A DNA stretch of 64,000 nt from Neotamlana sargassicola (GTDB lineage: Bacteria > Bacteroidota > Bacteroidia > Flavobacteriales > Flavobacteriaceae). This document shows, piece by piece, positions 1 to 8,824 of this stretch; position 1 is the first letter of the stretch; the number at the start of each line of letters is the position of its first letter. The position numbers and the translations under genes were made by a program. The DNA lies in assembly GCF_020523965.1 (NCBI RefSeq), contig NZ_JAJAPX010000002.1:186001-250000 (forward strand), written 5' to 3'. The notes under the pieces are model-generated. The model was not told the origin of the DNA. It worked only from the letters and a program-made list of their open reading frames with translations, and did no database searches.

Positions 1-1
1 C

Positions 2-766
2 TATGAGAATTACGTAGAGCAGTTTAAAATATTTGTCGATTCTATTGTGTTAGGAGGCAGTATAAACTACAACGAAGAAGACGAAGAAGTAAAGCGTGTT
101 GTAGAAACTAGCGAAAACCCTATACGCAAAATAGCTTACCAAACTCCAGAATATACCGTTGAAGACGGTGAAACTTTATTAGAAACTCCCGAAGGCCCAA
201 TGCCAATAGAAGTTTTTGGTAAACACAACCTTAATAATTTAGCTGGTGCCAAATGGATTTGCCAACACATGGGTATTGATGAAGACGATTTTTACGAAGC
301 CATTTCAACTTTTAAAGGCGCTAGTAAACGTTTAGAGAAAATAGCCGAAAGTAGTACTAGTGTGGCTTATAAAGATTTTGCCCATTCGCCAAGCAAAGTC
401 GCTGCAACCACAAAAGCTGTAAAAGAGCAATATGCTAACCGTACTTTGGTTGCTTGTTTAGAGTTGCATACTTACAGCAGTTTAAATGCTGAATTTTTAA
501 AAGAATATAATGGCGCGCTCGATGCTGCCGATGTGGCTGTGGTATTTTACAGTCCGCATGCCGTTGAAATTAAAAAGTTAGAAGCTGTTAGCGAACAACA
601 AATAGCCGATGCTTTTAAACGCGACGATTTAATAATTTACACCAACCCAGACGATTTTAAAAACTATTTATTCTCACAGGATTTCGATAACAAATCACTT
701 CTTTTAATGAGTTCTGGTAATTATGGCGGGCTAGATTTTGATGTGGTTAAAAAATTAATTAACTGA
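2..766 (+). CDS. mpl: Mpl/MurC-type Mur ligase, C-terminal part (5' truncated by window)
   Basis: The frame is open from base 2, so the gene starts before the window; an internal GTG at 47 is not the start. The visible 254 residues match the central and C-terminal part of a Mur ligase, including FGKHNLNNLAGA (substrate region), a KRLE motif and YKDFAHSPSKV, which fits the DYAHHP-type motif of the C-terminal domain. The protein ends in MSSGNYGGLD, typical of flavobacterial 'peptidoglycan synthetase' (UDP-MurNAc:tripeptide ligase, Mpl). The family role is recycling of cell-wall peptides in the cytoplasm. MurC is the alternative. It converges on the ABC-3C operon. Confidence 0.85.
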   Translation, partial: YENYVEQFKIFVDSIVLGGSINYNEEDEEVKRVVETSENPIRKIAYQTPEYTVEDGETLLETPEGPMPIEVFGKHNLNNLAGAKWICQHMGIDEDDFYEAISTFKGASKRLEKIAESSTSVAYKDFAHSPSKVAATTKAVKEQYANRTLVACLELHTYSSLNAEFLKEYNGALDAADVAVVFYSPHAVEIKKLEAVSEQQIADAFKRDDLIIYTNPDDFKNYLFSQDFDNKSLLLMSSGNYGGLDFDVVKKLIN

Positions 767-774
767 TTTTGTTA

Positions 775-793
775 TCCTGAACTTGATTCAGGA
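775..793. repeat. Short REP-like palindrome downstream of mpl
   Basis: TCCTGAA and TTCAGGA form a perfect 7-bp inverted repeat around a 5-base loop, just after the mpl stop. The motif resembles palindromic repeats commonly scattered between genes in Bacteroidota. No T-run follows, so it is not a classic terminator. The remainder of the gap to 930 shows nothing clear. Confidence 0.5.
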
Positions 794-930
794 GTTTACA
801 AGGTGAGGTTTTGCTTTTATGGATTCCTCATCTGATGTTGGATGATAAAAAGCTTGGGTTTAAATAAGTTTAACCGTGGGATTGGGTGGTTTTGTTTTAT
901 GGGTTTGTGTATGATTTTTGCAGACCGTTT

Positions 931-2868
931 TTATATTAAACCACCGCCTTCACTTTTTACCCAATCTCGTATTATATATTTCTCAAAATTATCTTCCTTA
1001 GCGTGTTCTAATACTATAATTTGAGGTTTAACTTTTGTGTTTTTATGTATTAATTGAATTTCTTCATTTAAAACAGTAAATATGTTGATTACCTGTTTAA
1101 TGTTTTCATCATATTCTTCTGCGTCTTCAGAGTCTAATTCATTCTTTTTAGCTGTTCTTGGAAAATAAACTTGGCTTGGTTGATCGATCATTAAAAATGT
1201 CGGAATTATAGATTCAGAATTGCTACAAGATAAATGCAAGAAAGATAAAAACAAAGAAAGATGACAGGCTAACCAATTTGCTCCACTTCCCATTTCATAT
1301 AATCTTATTTTATCTGATTTGTGTTTATGATAAAAACTAAAATCATCAATATTAAAGTGAAAATCAATAGGTTTAAGTTCTTCTTCAAAATCTAATTTGC
1401 TTGCAATTCTATCCATTTGTTCTTTTATAAATAGTTCAGTTTCTACTTTGAATTGCTTGATATTCTTATATTTTGATATTCTTTTTTTGTACTCTTCTAA
1501 TTGTTCTTTTAACGCATTTAAATCACTATTGAACTTAGATAAATCGTTAGATTCTAAAAGATGTTTAATTGTCGTTTCTAACACACCTTTTTGGTGTATT
1601 ATTAACTCTCGTTTTCCTTTTATTTTTTCTACATCAACATTTTCTTTTGTGAGTATTTCAATATTCTTGGAAATTGATTTTATTTTTCCTTTTATATCCC
1701 TTAGGTCTTTTCTAAAATTCTCAATTATCTGTGTACTGTCTTTTGAAAATGTATTTACTTTAGTTAGTTCTTCTATTAGTTTATTTTTTGATTCATTTAA
1801 CTTATTTATATTTTCACTGATATGCGAAACTGAATTATCACAAAGAGGGCAAGCTAATTCATCAATTGAAGTATTATACTTTTGCTTTGCATTGGTTTCT
1901 TTTAGATGTTTTGCATAACCTAAACTATCTTCTGAATTTGATAGAAGACTGGCAATAGCATTTTCAATTTCATTTTTCTCAACATAGAGCACTTCTCTTT
2001 CATTTTCTAATTGAGCTAGTTTAGTAAATGATTTTGTTTGGTCTGTGAGTATTTTTGGAGGAGCAGGCAGATTAAGACCTATCTTTTTTAATTCACGTAA
2101 TGAAAGACCTTCCTCTAGAGTAAGGTCTAACATTGTATAGTAAATTTGTATTTGGTCTCTAATATTATCTATTTGGTTCGACTTTTTTTCTTGAATACGA
2201 GCTAAAACTTTTTCTTCAGCTGTTATTTTTCTTTCAGTTTCTTTAATTAGTTTCACCAATTGATAATATTCACTATCAACTATACCTAATAAAACTGGTA
2301 AAGCTTGAATAACTCTTTTACGTTTCGCTATGTCATCAAATCTATAGAATAATGAGTGTTTATTTGCAATTAAGTTTTGGTGTTGAAATAAAAAGGATAC
2401 TGCATCTCTAATAGATAACTTTCCTGTTTTCCATTCATTATATTCGGATTCAAAATTTTTAAATGACAAACCCAGTATTTCTTCAAATTCAGTTTGAACA
2501 TCATTCTTAATTGGTTTTAATGATACGTCATTAAAATAATCATACTTAATATCTTCAATTGTTTTATAATCGGTTTCAATCTTTAGATAAGCACTTTTCA
2601 TATTCCCTGTACTTGGTGCAGGACGACCTATAACAATGTAGAACTCATTTACTTTATAAACAACTACAAATAACTTTGCAAAATCAGTTATCTTACCAAC
2701 AGGAACACTAGACCTTGATGAAAATAAACAATAGTCAATTATTTCGATAAGTGCACTTTTACCAGTTTTAGAATCGCCAGTTATGATGTTTAGACCATCA
2801 TTGAAAGGAATGTGACGCTTATTCCCTGTATCATTAAAAATGGCTATTTGTTTTATAGTTGTACTCAT
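931..2868 (-). CDS. DUF3732-type ABC ATPase of an ABC-3C conflict system
   Basis: A 645-residue SMC/Rad50-like ATPase. The Walker A motif is GDSKTGKS (31-38). Long coiled-coil stretches flank a CPLC zinc-hook-like motif (C340, C343). Near the C-terminus come a signature-like MGSGAN, a Walker B ending in LMIDQPSQVYF (D562, with Gln563 in place of the usual catalytic Glu) and an EHA switch-type motif. The DQPSQVYF block is characteristic of DUF3732. It is the third gene of the operon, and its start overlaps the stop of the middle component by 4 bases. By family knowledge it is the motor or sensor ATPase of three-component ABC systems proposed to act against phages and plasmids. The triggering signal is unknown. 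Confidence 0.88.
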   Translation of the reverse strand: MSTTIKQIAIFNDTGNKRHIPFNDGLNIITGDSKTGKSALIEIIDYCLFSSRSSVPVGKITDFAKLFVVVYKVNEFYIVIGRPAPSTGNMKSAYLKIETDYKTIEDIKYDYFNDVSLKPIKNDVQTEFEEILGLSFKNFESEYNEWKTGKLSIRDAVSFLFQHQNLIANKHSLFYRFDDIAKRKRVIQALPVLLGIVDSEYYQLVKLIKETERKITAEEKVLARIQEKKSNQIDNIRDQIQIYYTMLDLTLEEGLSLRELKKIGLNLPAPPKILTDQTKSFTKLAQLENEREVLYVEKNEIENAIASLLSNSEDSLGYAKHLKETNAKQKYNTSIDELACPLCDNSVSHISENINKLNESKNKLIEELTKVNTFSKDSTQIIENFRKDLRDIKGKIKSISKNIEILTKENVDVEKIKGKRELIIHQKGVLETTIKHLLESNDLSKFNSDLNALKEQLEEYKKRISKYKNIKQFKVETELFIKEQMDRIASKLDFEEELKPIDFHFNIDDFSFYHKHKSDKIRLYEMGSGANWLACHLSLFLSFLHLSCSNSESIIPTFLMIDQPSQVYFPRTAKKNELDSEDAEEYDENIKQVINIFTVLNEEIQLIHKNTKVKPQIIVLEHAKEDNFEKYIIRDWVKSEGGGLI

Positions 2869-3341
2869 ATTTCTGTAATTCTAAGTTTTTTAAATACCGA
2901 TAAATACTGTTCTTTTCCTAAAATAACTCCTAAATTATACGCTGATTTATAAATAGGCTTTAAGTAAATATCTTTTTCTTCTCTGTAGTGAATTTTAGTC
3001 CTTGGAATCAAAAATTCATTTATATCTAAATCGATTTCATTAGCAAGAATAATAATAGCGGTATTTGTAGTTTTTCGATAGTCATTTATTCTTTGATTCA
3101 GAGAGCTAATGAAAATATCAAAATCTGGGTTTACAATAAAAGCATTGAATTTAGAATTTGCGTTTCGAGTTTTTAGTTTACTTTGAATTTGATTATTGTA
3201 AATAAATGGCAATACAAGATATACTAATTCAGTCTTTATACATTTTGAATTAACTGATTTTGCACCACTTAAAAAGTGATGTAAAATCTTACTAGTATGA
3301 AATGGTGAAAATACTAACCTTTCAATATCACTTGCTCTCAT
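2865..3341 (-). CDS. ABC-3C middle component
   Basis: A 158-residue soluble protein without recognisable catalytic motifs. The opening (residues 9-20, LVFSPFHTSKIL), a conserved LPFIY-like block near 45 and a closing YNLGVILGK helix fit the 'three-component ABC system middle component' families. Those proteins are thought to link the ATPase to the effector. The assignment rests partly on position: it sits between the nuclease-like gene (14-base overlap) and the DUF3732 ATPase (4-base overlap), implying tight translational coupling. Confidence 0.72.
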   Translation of the reverse strand: MRASDIERLVFSPFHTSKILHHFLSGAKSVNSKCIKTELVYLVLPFIYNNQIQSKLKTRNANSKFNAFIVNPDFDIFISSLNQRINDYRKTTNTAIIILANEIDLDINEFLIPRTKIHYREEKDIYLKPIYKSAYNLGVILGKEQYLSVFKKLRITEI

Positions 3342-4440
3342 CTTCTAATTTTAGGTTAATATCAATTGTTTTAATTTCTACATTATGTAATAAACGACCT
3401 TTGGGGTAATAAGGTCTTATGTTTCTTATTCCCTCGATAGTTGTTTTTGAAGAAATTTGACTAATACTATCATCAAAAAAGCGCCTTGATTTTTCATTGG
3501 TGTCGCACTTGTCAGTTAGTTGGTCTAAGTGACTATCTTTAAGCTCTAAAACAACATCTTTGATAACTTCATCATAGTTGTCAAGGTTTTCTGATAAACT
3601 AGTTCTTGCTTCAATCATTTTTCTTTGACTCTCAGAAGCTTTTAAATAATTATCCATTGCTTTTCCTATTTTCTTTTGATATTGGATATTATTTAACTCG
3701 TTTACAAAATGAAAATTAATTTTTGTTGAATCGTCAGATGTAGCCTTTGAAATTGGAAAATTCAAATCATCAATTTTGTATCTATTAGCAAACGATCTTG
3801 AATTTTCTCGGAAAGAGTCTATTACAATTTCCCAAATGTAATCTGTTGAATTAATTAGTTGAAGAGAAATATAACCAAATAGAAAACATATATATTCCTC
3901 TCTGTTTTTTGGTTCTATATGATTTGTAACTGCTGGATGTTCTAATAAAATATCTTTATAATATTCTTTTGCTGATTCTTGATTTGCTTTTATTTCAAAT
4001 TTTTCAAGAAGGTTTTCTAACTCTTTTTTATCAAATGCTTTTATATTATTGTAATACGCTTTAATTGTATCATTTGATGTTACAGCTAATATTTTCTTTT
4101 TTTTATCGGTTTTCTTTAATTCTTTCCACTTTTCAAATATTGAGCCTGTTTTTATTTCTGCTGTAGTATGAAGTATGAATCTGTCATAAAAACGGAAAGT
4201 ATCGTATTCTGTAATTATATTGGAAAGAGTTTTCCAGAAGTCAGGATGTGTGTCAATTAATTTTTTGTCATCTTTAATCGAATGTTTAACTTCTGTTGAT
4301 GTCTCTCCGTCTGAAATATCACCCAAACATTCTAAATAGATTTTTGTACCATCTTTTGCTTCAAAGCATTCTTTTAAAGCAACCATTTCTTGATATTTAA
4401 ACCCTAATATTTTAGTGGAAGCATCAGATTTTGAACTCAT
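3328..4440 (-). CDS. Cap4-like dsDNA nuclease effector of the ABC-3C system
   Basis: A 370-residue protein, counted from the ATG at 4440; an in-frame TTG at 4470 would add 10 unconvincing residues. The N-terminal domain (about 10-150) opens with GFKYQ. It has the restriction-endonuclease-like layout E37, D41 and E50-V-K52, followed by H53, as in DUF4297/Cap4 dsDNA nucleases. The C-terminal half (about 175-370) is helical and probably the ABC-3C C-terminal domain. It is first in the operon. By analogy it would cut DNA when the ATPase module is triggered; this is inference and no activity is shown here. Confidence 0.78.
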   Translation of the reverse strand: MSSKSDASTKILGFKYQEMVALKECFEAKDGTKIYLECLGDISDGETSTEVKHSIKDDKKLIDTHPDFWKTLSNIITEYDTFRFYDRFILHTTAEIKTGSIFEKWKELKKTDKKKKILAVTSNDTIKAYYNNIKAFDKKELENLLEKFEIKANQESAKEYYKDILLEHPAVTNHIEPKNREEYICFLFGYISLQLINSTDYIWEIVIDSFRENSRSFANRYKIDDLNFPISKATSDDSTKINFHFVNELNNIQYQKKIGKAMDNYLKASESQRKMIEARTSLSENLDNYDEVIKDVVLELKDSHLDQLTDKCDTNEKSRRFFDDSISQISSKTTIEGIRNIRPYYPKGRLLHNVEIKTIDINLKLEDESK

Positions 4441-4538
4441 ATTTTGGTTATTTTCTTTAATGGTACACAACTTAAATAATACAACATCCTTAAAATGAAT
4501 TATATCAGACGTTAAACGAATTTAGTAGAAATTTTTTA

Positions 4539-4557
4539 CAAAATCTATCGATTAGAT
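4539..4557. other. Inverted repeat between ABC-3C operon and cyclase gene
   Basis: AAATCTA and TAGATTT surround 5 bases, and a T-run follows on the plus strand. It lies between the cyclase gene's 3' end and the promoter side of the ABC-3C operon. It could be an operator of the latter or a terminator remnant; the orientation does not suit termination of the cyclase gene. Confidence 0.25.
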
Positions 4558-4607
4558 TTGTTTTTTAAAAAGCGTTTAAAAATTAGTATTCACCAGTTTT
4601 AGTAATT

Positions 4608-5705
4608 TCAATTAGTGTTTTCTGTAATAGTGTAAAGTTTTACAGGGTTTTCTTTTCCTCTTAATTTTTGATGCGCTATAAATTTGGGAGAAAACTCAGG
4701 GCCTAATTCTAAAATTTTTAATAGTGGTTCCGATACCAATAAATCTACAGAAAAGTCATTACATAAACTTTGTATTCTTGCGGTTGTGTTTAATGTGTCT
4801 CCAGTAAAAATAATGTCTTTCTTTATTTTTCCAATTTCCCCGGTAGTAACTTCACCAACGTGAATGCCTGCTTTAAATTTAGGGAAGTCTTTAAATTCGT
4901 TAATAAATAATTGTTTTTGCTCCAATAAATCATCTTTCATTTTAAAAAAGCATTTAATGCAATTTTCATTATTTTTAGCAAGGGAAACTTTCCAAGAAAC
5001 TACCATCTCGTCTCCAACATATTGGTAAATCTCACCAGAATATTTTATAACACCTTCAGAAATTATGTTGTAATACCATTTTAAAAATTTAAAATATTGT
5101 TTGTGTCCAATTTTTTCGGCAATTGCAGTAGAGGATTTCATATCGAGAAACATAAAAACTCTAAGTTCGTTTTTAGGTTTATGGTATTTGCCAATAATAA
5201 AATTCCAGAAGGCATTAGCGCCAACTTTTTCGCTTATTTCGTAGTAAAATAAGGTAAAAATAAGTGAGACTGCCATTTGAAAAGCAGTGCTAAAAAAAGT
5301 AATGCTGTTTAAAAAGTCTAAAAATTTTGTCCAAACTTCAGTGCTTAAAACAGTTGTTTTTAATTCTATGCTGGCTGCAATTGGGTAGGTTATGCATATT
5401 ATTACGAAAAGAAAAAGGGCGTATAAAATGAGCTTTCCAATAACTTTAAAAAAGAAACTTTTTTTGGTAAACAAATTGTTTATAAAAAGCAGTTCGATTA
5501 ACCCAATAATAAAACCAACCATGGTAACGGCGGGTAATGCAAACAGGACAATTTTGAAATTAAGTTTTATAGCGCCATTAGTGCTGTAATGGAAGTCTTT
5601 AGTAGCAGCATGTTCTATTACCAAAAATATAATACCAAATAGGAGCCATATAACACCAAACGGAATAATTTGTTTTATAATTCTATTAATTTTTTGGCTA
5701 GTCAA
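4608..5705 (-). CDS. Membrane-anchored class III adenylate/guanylate cyclase
   Basis: 365 residues. About four hydrophobic segments fill the first 155 residues. A class III cyclase domain (about 180-355) follows. It shows a metal-binding Asp in FLDMKSS, the IYQYVGDEMV hairpin, GIHVGEV, and the transition-state block FTGDTLNTTARIQ with Asn and Arg. All catalytic positions look intact, so it probably makes cyclic nucleotide from ATP in the cytoplasm. The start is TTG, because an in-frame stop lies immediately upstream and no earlier ATG exists. It is probably monocistronic. Substrate choice (ATP or GTP) cannot be settled. Confidence 0.82.
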   Translation of the reverse strand: MTSQKINRIIKQIIPFGVIWLLFGIIFLVIEHAATKDFHYSTNGAIKLNFKIVLFALPAVTMVGFIIGLIELLFINNLFTKKSFFFKVIGKLILYALFLFVIICITYPIAASIELKTTVLSTEVWTKFLDFLNSITFFSTAFQMAVSLIFTLFYYEISEKVGANAFWNFIIGKYHKPKNELRVFMFLDMKSSTAIAEKIGHKQYFKFLKWYYNIISEGVIKYSGEIYQYVGDEMVVSWKVSLAKNNENCIKCFFKMKDDLLEQKQLFINEFKDFPKFKAGIHVGEVTTGEIGKIKKDIIFTGDTLNTTARIQSLCNDFSVDLLVSEPLLKILELGPEFSPKFIAHQKLRGKENPVKLYTITENTN

Positions 5706-5804
5706 CTAAATGTTATTTTAATTAGAATATAAATTTTTTAAGGATTATTTTTTTTAATATTTATTAAGGGGCTTTTTAAAAGATATAAAAAAGACTGTTT
5801 TTTT

Positions 5805-5897
5805 TTATCTTGAAATTTCTAAAGTGAAGAATAGAGCTAATAAGGCAATTATTAAATAGTTTAAATCTAAACTTAAAATGGTATCTAAAATTTTCAT
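5805..5897 (-). CDS. Possible 30-residue membrane peptide or gene remnant
   Basis: An ATG-initiated frame of 30 codons sits downstream of the TolC gene on the same strand. It opens MKILDTILSLDLNYL, continues with a single hydrophobic helix and ends in FFTLEISR before TAA. The pattern resembles the first transmembrane segment of flavobacterial sterol-desaturase-like proteins, so it could be a truncated remnant. Nothing coding follows it. It is too short for firm support. Confidence 0.3.
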   Translation of the reverse strand: MKILDTILSLDLNYLIIALLALFFTLEISR

Positions 5898-5913
5898 ATC
5901 GAATTATAACTTG

Positions 5914-5942
5914 GTTTTGCCTCCAAAGGAGGACTAAAAAAC
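5914..5942 (-). terminator. Weak hairpin downstream of the TolC-exporter operon
   Basis: CCTCC and GGAGG pair around three bases (5920-5932), within an outer GTTTT/AAAAC pairing. It lies about 70 bases after the TolC stop in the direction of transcription. There is no good T-run, so it may be a processing or REP-like hairpin. The rest of the gap (5706-6004) shows only AT-rich sequence and the short frame at 5805-5897. Confidence 0.3.
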
Positions 5943-6004
5943 GTTTGCTAAATTCTTAGGAATGATAAAGTTAGTTAATTTTTTGCTTTAAAAGTGTTCT
6001 TATT

Positions 6005-7441
6005 TTAATTTTCAATGGTATTTAAAATCTGAGCAAAATTAGCTTTTGTGTTTAAAACCTTATTTATAACATCAATACGTTTAAGTTCGGTTTCAATAAG
6101 TTTGGCTTCGCGATAGTTTATTAAAAAAAGTGAGCCTTCACCTAATTGAAACTTTTTTTCTTCGGCAATAACTAGTTTTTTGTAGTCATTAACTAAGTTT
6201 TCTACAATACCATTTTGGGTTTCGTAGGAGTTAATTTCTTGTTGTACCGCATTTATTTTGTTTAGTAAACTTACACGTGTAGCCGATAAATCGAAATTTA
6301 TATCTTGTAATTTAATCTTTGCAAGTTTTAAATCGCCGCGCTCTTTTCGTAAAAATAAGGGTATGCCTACATTGATGCCGGCTTTGTAATTGGCAGTGTT
6401 TAAGGCGTTTATTTGCTCGTAATCGCTAGTTAAAAAGTTGTATTGTACATCAATTTTAGGGAGTAGATTGCTGGTTTTTAAACGTTTTTCAAGTACCAGT
6501 TGTTTTTGTTTAAACTCTAAGGCTTTTATTTTTGGGTGGTTTTCTAAAATACTATCAGTAACTTCTAAAATACTACTGTTTAAAACAGCATCAATTTTAA
6601 TAGGAGAATTTTCATCGGGTTTTAAACTGTAATCTAGTTCAACCGGCACATTGTTTTCTAACCACAAATAATTAGAAAGTTCTAATTGAGACTTTAAATA
6701 TTTAATACGCGATTTTTCTACATCAAGTGCTCTGTTCTTGTAATTTATACTTGCTTCAAGCGTATCTACTGCGGGTTTGTCGCCCGCTTCAAAACTTGAG
6801 ATAACGTTGTTTAAGCGCTGGTTGGCATTTGCTAAATAATCGTTATAAACTTTAAATTCTTGATACGATTTTAGCCAATTAAAGTAGGTTGAAATCGCGT
6901 TGTAAAGTACTTCGTTTACAACAGAACGTTGTTTGTTAATGGCAATATTTTTATAAAGTTTAGCTTGTTTTAAGGTGGTCATGCGCTTATTGGCCAAAAA
7001 ACCTTTAGCTAACGACATAGATACACCCACGCTATACAAACCATCTTCTGGAACCGTGGCTTCGGGGTTTAAATAGTAACCTTCATTATCTTCGTAATTT
7101 GCTTTAAGCTCAATACCATACCAAGTTGGTATTTTAAAAGCAGCGTTTAATTTGTTGTAATATTCGGTGCCTTTAAATTCTTTGTTGTTAAAATCGACTT
7201 GAACTTTAGGATCGAATGCGCCACGTGCTTTAAGCAATTTGGCTTCACCTTCGCTGGAGATAAGACGTGCTTGTTTTGCAATAGGATGAAATTGCTTAAC
7301 AATACCTAAATATTCTTCTAAAGTAAAAATACTATCGTTAGTTATTTGTGCTTCAGAAATAAACACAGAACTAAAGAATACTATTAAACTTAGTGTTTTA
7401 AGAAGAAAAACGGAGGTGTTTTTAAACATCATTTGTATCAT
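6005..7441 (-). CDS. TolC-family outer-membrane efflux protein
   Basis: 478 residues from the ATG at 7441. A longer frame to 7528 would overlap the HlyD gene and bury the signal peptide, so the shorter start is preferred. It has an N-terminal signal peptide ending near ISEAQ, then two long helical OEP repeats with the usual 'YQEFKVYNDYLANANQRL' type coiled coils. It forms the outer-membrane channel of a tripartite exporter. It begins 10 bases after the HlyD-type adaptor and is the last gene of a TetR-ABC-HlyD-TolC operon. Confidence 0.85.
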   Translation of the reverse strand: MIQMMFKNTSVFLLKTLSLIVFFSSVFISEAQITNDSIFTLEEYLGIVKQFHPIAKQARLISSEGEAKLLKARGAFDPKVQVDFNNKEFKGTEYYNKLNAAFKIPTWYGIELKANYEDNEGYYLNPEATVPEDGLYSVGVSMSLAKGFLANKRMTTLKQAKLYKNIAINKQRSVVNEVLYNAISTYFNWLKSYQEFKVYNDYLANANQRLNNVISSFEAGDKPAVDTLEASINYKNRALDVEKSRIKYLKSQLELSNYLWLENNVPVELDYSLKPDENSPIKIDAVLNSSILEVTDSILENHPKIKALEFKQKQLVLEKRLKTSNLLPKIDVQYNFLTSDYEQINALNTANYKAGINVGIPLFLRKERGDLKLAKIKLQDINFDLSATRVSLLNKINAVQQEINSYETQNGIVENLVNDYKKLVIAEEKKFQLGEGSLFLINYREAKLIETELKRIDVINKVLNTKANFAQILNTIEN

Positions 7442-7451
7442 TTTAAAATGA

Positions 7452-8819
7452 TTATTTTTCTTTTTTAGCGTCACTATTTTTTGAAGCTTCATGTCCAAAA
7501 GGGGTGTAAAAGTTTGGAGGGAAACCATTTATTTGTCGCCAAATTTCGTACCAAATTGGCACATCTTCAAGCAAGGCTATGGTTTGCGCACCAGAACCAA
7601 CTCTTAAGGCTTGTGGCCAAGGTTCGTAATCTGGGTCACGAGTTATTAAAACACGATATAAACCTTGGCTGTTAGCAAAGTTTTCAATCGCAACAATAAC
7701 GGCGCCATAGGTTCCGTAAGATACGTTTGGCCAACCACTAAAAACAATAGCAGGCCAACCATCGAATTGTACTTGCACGTGTTCGCCTAAATGCAATAGT
7801 GGTAAATCCATTGGCTTTACATACATTTCTACAGCCAAATCGTAGTTGGCAGGCATAATACCAACAAGTGGTTCGCCTTCTTTAAAGGTTTCGCCAATAC
7901 CAGATTTTATGGCTTTGTTTATGTAGCCATCCTGTGGGGCGGTAATATACTGCAAGCTGTTTCGTTTCGTATAATTTGCTAAACTATTTTCCAGTTTAGA
8001 TACCTGTGCTTCGGTATCTAGAGCACTCGATTGTGCGGTGTATAAATCGCTTTGCGCCTTGGCTAATTTATCGTTGTAAGAGGTAACAATGGTAGAAACG
8101 CTTAGCTCTGCATTAATAACTTCGTTTTTAGAGGCTAATAATTTGTTTTGTTGTGAAATTAATTTAGCATTGGCTTCTTGTAATTTGTTTCGAAACTCCT
8201 CTACATCTTTCACGGCTTTTAGGCCTTCTTCTTGTAGATTAACCGTTCGTTCAAATTGTGTTTGTGCAATAGTAGCTTTAATTTTTACCGCTTCTAAATC
8301 AATACTATCTGTTGTTACTTTTAATTTAGATTGAAGTAATTTGTTTTTTGCTTGTTCTAACTTTAATTTTTGTTCTTGTTTTAAGGCTGAATATTGATTG
8401 CGCAAGGCGTCAACTTTTGAATTATAAGAGTCTACAGAAGCAGATTTTACCCGAATTTGGTCGCTGGTGCGTTGGGTTAGTTGCTCATCGAAATAATCAC
8501 TTTTTATTTCGGATATTTTAATAATAGTATCGCCTTTTTTAACGTAATCGCCTTCTTGCACAAGCCATTCATCAATACGACCCGGAATAGGGGATTGTAA
8601 TGTTTGCGGACGCTGATTTGGTTTTAACGTCGTAACGTAGCCTTTACTGGTAATGTTTTGAGTCCATGGTAAAAGTAAAATAATAAGCACCAAAACAGAA
8701 CTTACAATAAGTAAGCGCCTAAATAATTTATGCTGATTGGTATGCAACGTGGCTTTTCCAGATTTATAACTATGTAAATCGAGAAAATTTGAAACTTTAT
8801 TTGTAGATATATTAAGCAT
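7452..8819 (-). CDS. HlyD-family periplasmic adaptor (membrane fusion protein)
   Basis: 455 residues. It has a short cytoplasmic N-terminus, one membrane anchor (about 34-52), a first half-lipoyl motif (IPGRIDEWLVQEGDYVKKGD, about 75-95), a long alpha-helical hairpin (about 110-290), the second half-lipoyl motif (APQDGYINK) and a beta-barrel domain. It links the inner-membrane ABC protein to TolC. It lies 5 bases after the ABC gene and 10 bases before the TolC gene, so the three are surely co-transcribed. The exported substrate is unknown. Confidence 0.85.
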   Translation of the reverse strand: MLNISTNKVSNFLDLHSYKSGKATLHTNQHKLFRRLLIVSSVLVLIILLLPWTQNITSKGYVTTLKPNQRPQTLQSPIPGRIDEWLVQEGDYVKKGDTIIKISEIKSDYFDEQLTQRTSDQIRVKSASVDSYNSKVDALRNQYSALKQEQKLKLEQAKNKLLQSKLKVTTDSIDLEAVKIKATIAQTQFERTVNLQEEGLKAVKDVEEFRNKLQEANAKLISQQNKLLASKNEVINAELSVSTIVTSYNDKLAKAQSDLYTAQSSALDTEAQVSKLENSLANYTKRNSLQYITAPQDGYINKAIKSGIGETFKEGEPLVGIMPANYDLAVEMYVKPMDLPLLHLGEHVQVQFDGWPAIVFSGWPNVSYGTYGAVIVAIENFANSQGLYRVLITRDPDYEPWPQALRVGSGAQTIALLEDVPIWYEIWRQINGFPPNFYTPFGHEASKNSDAKKEK

Positions 8820-8824
8820 AAGTT

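Noticed and set aside
842-1024. 60-residue plus-strand frame near the mpl end
   Set aside because: It overlaps the 3' end of the well-supported DUF3732 gene on the other strand and has no family features.
1397-1918. 173-residue plus-strand frame, rich in Ser, Phe and Ile
   Set aside because: It is antisense to the coiled-coil part of the DUF3732 ATPase; composition is that expected of a complement of Lys/Glu-rich coding DNA.
7442-7528. Upstream extension of the TolC protein to 7528
   Set aside because: It would overlap the HlyD gene by 77 bases and place 29 charged residues before the signal peptide.
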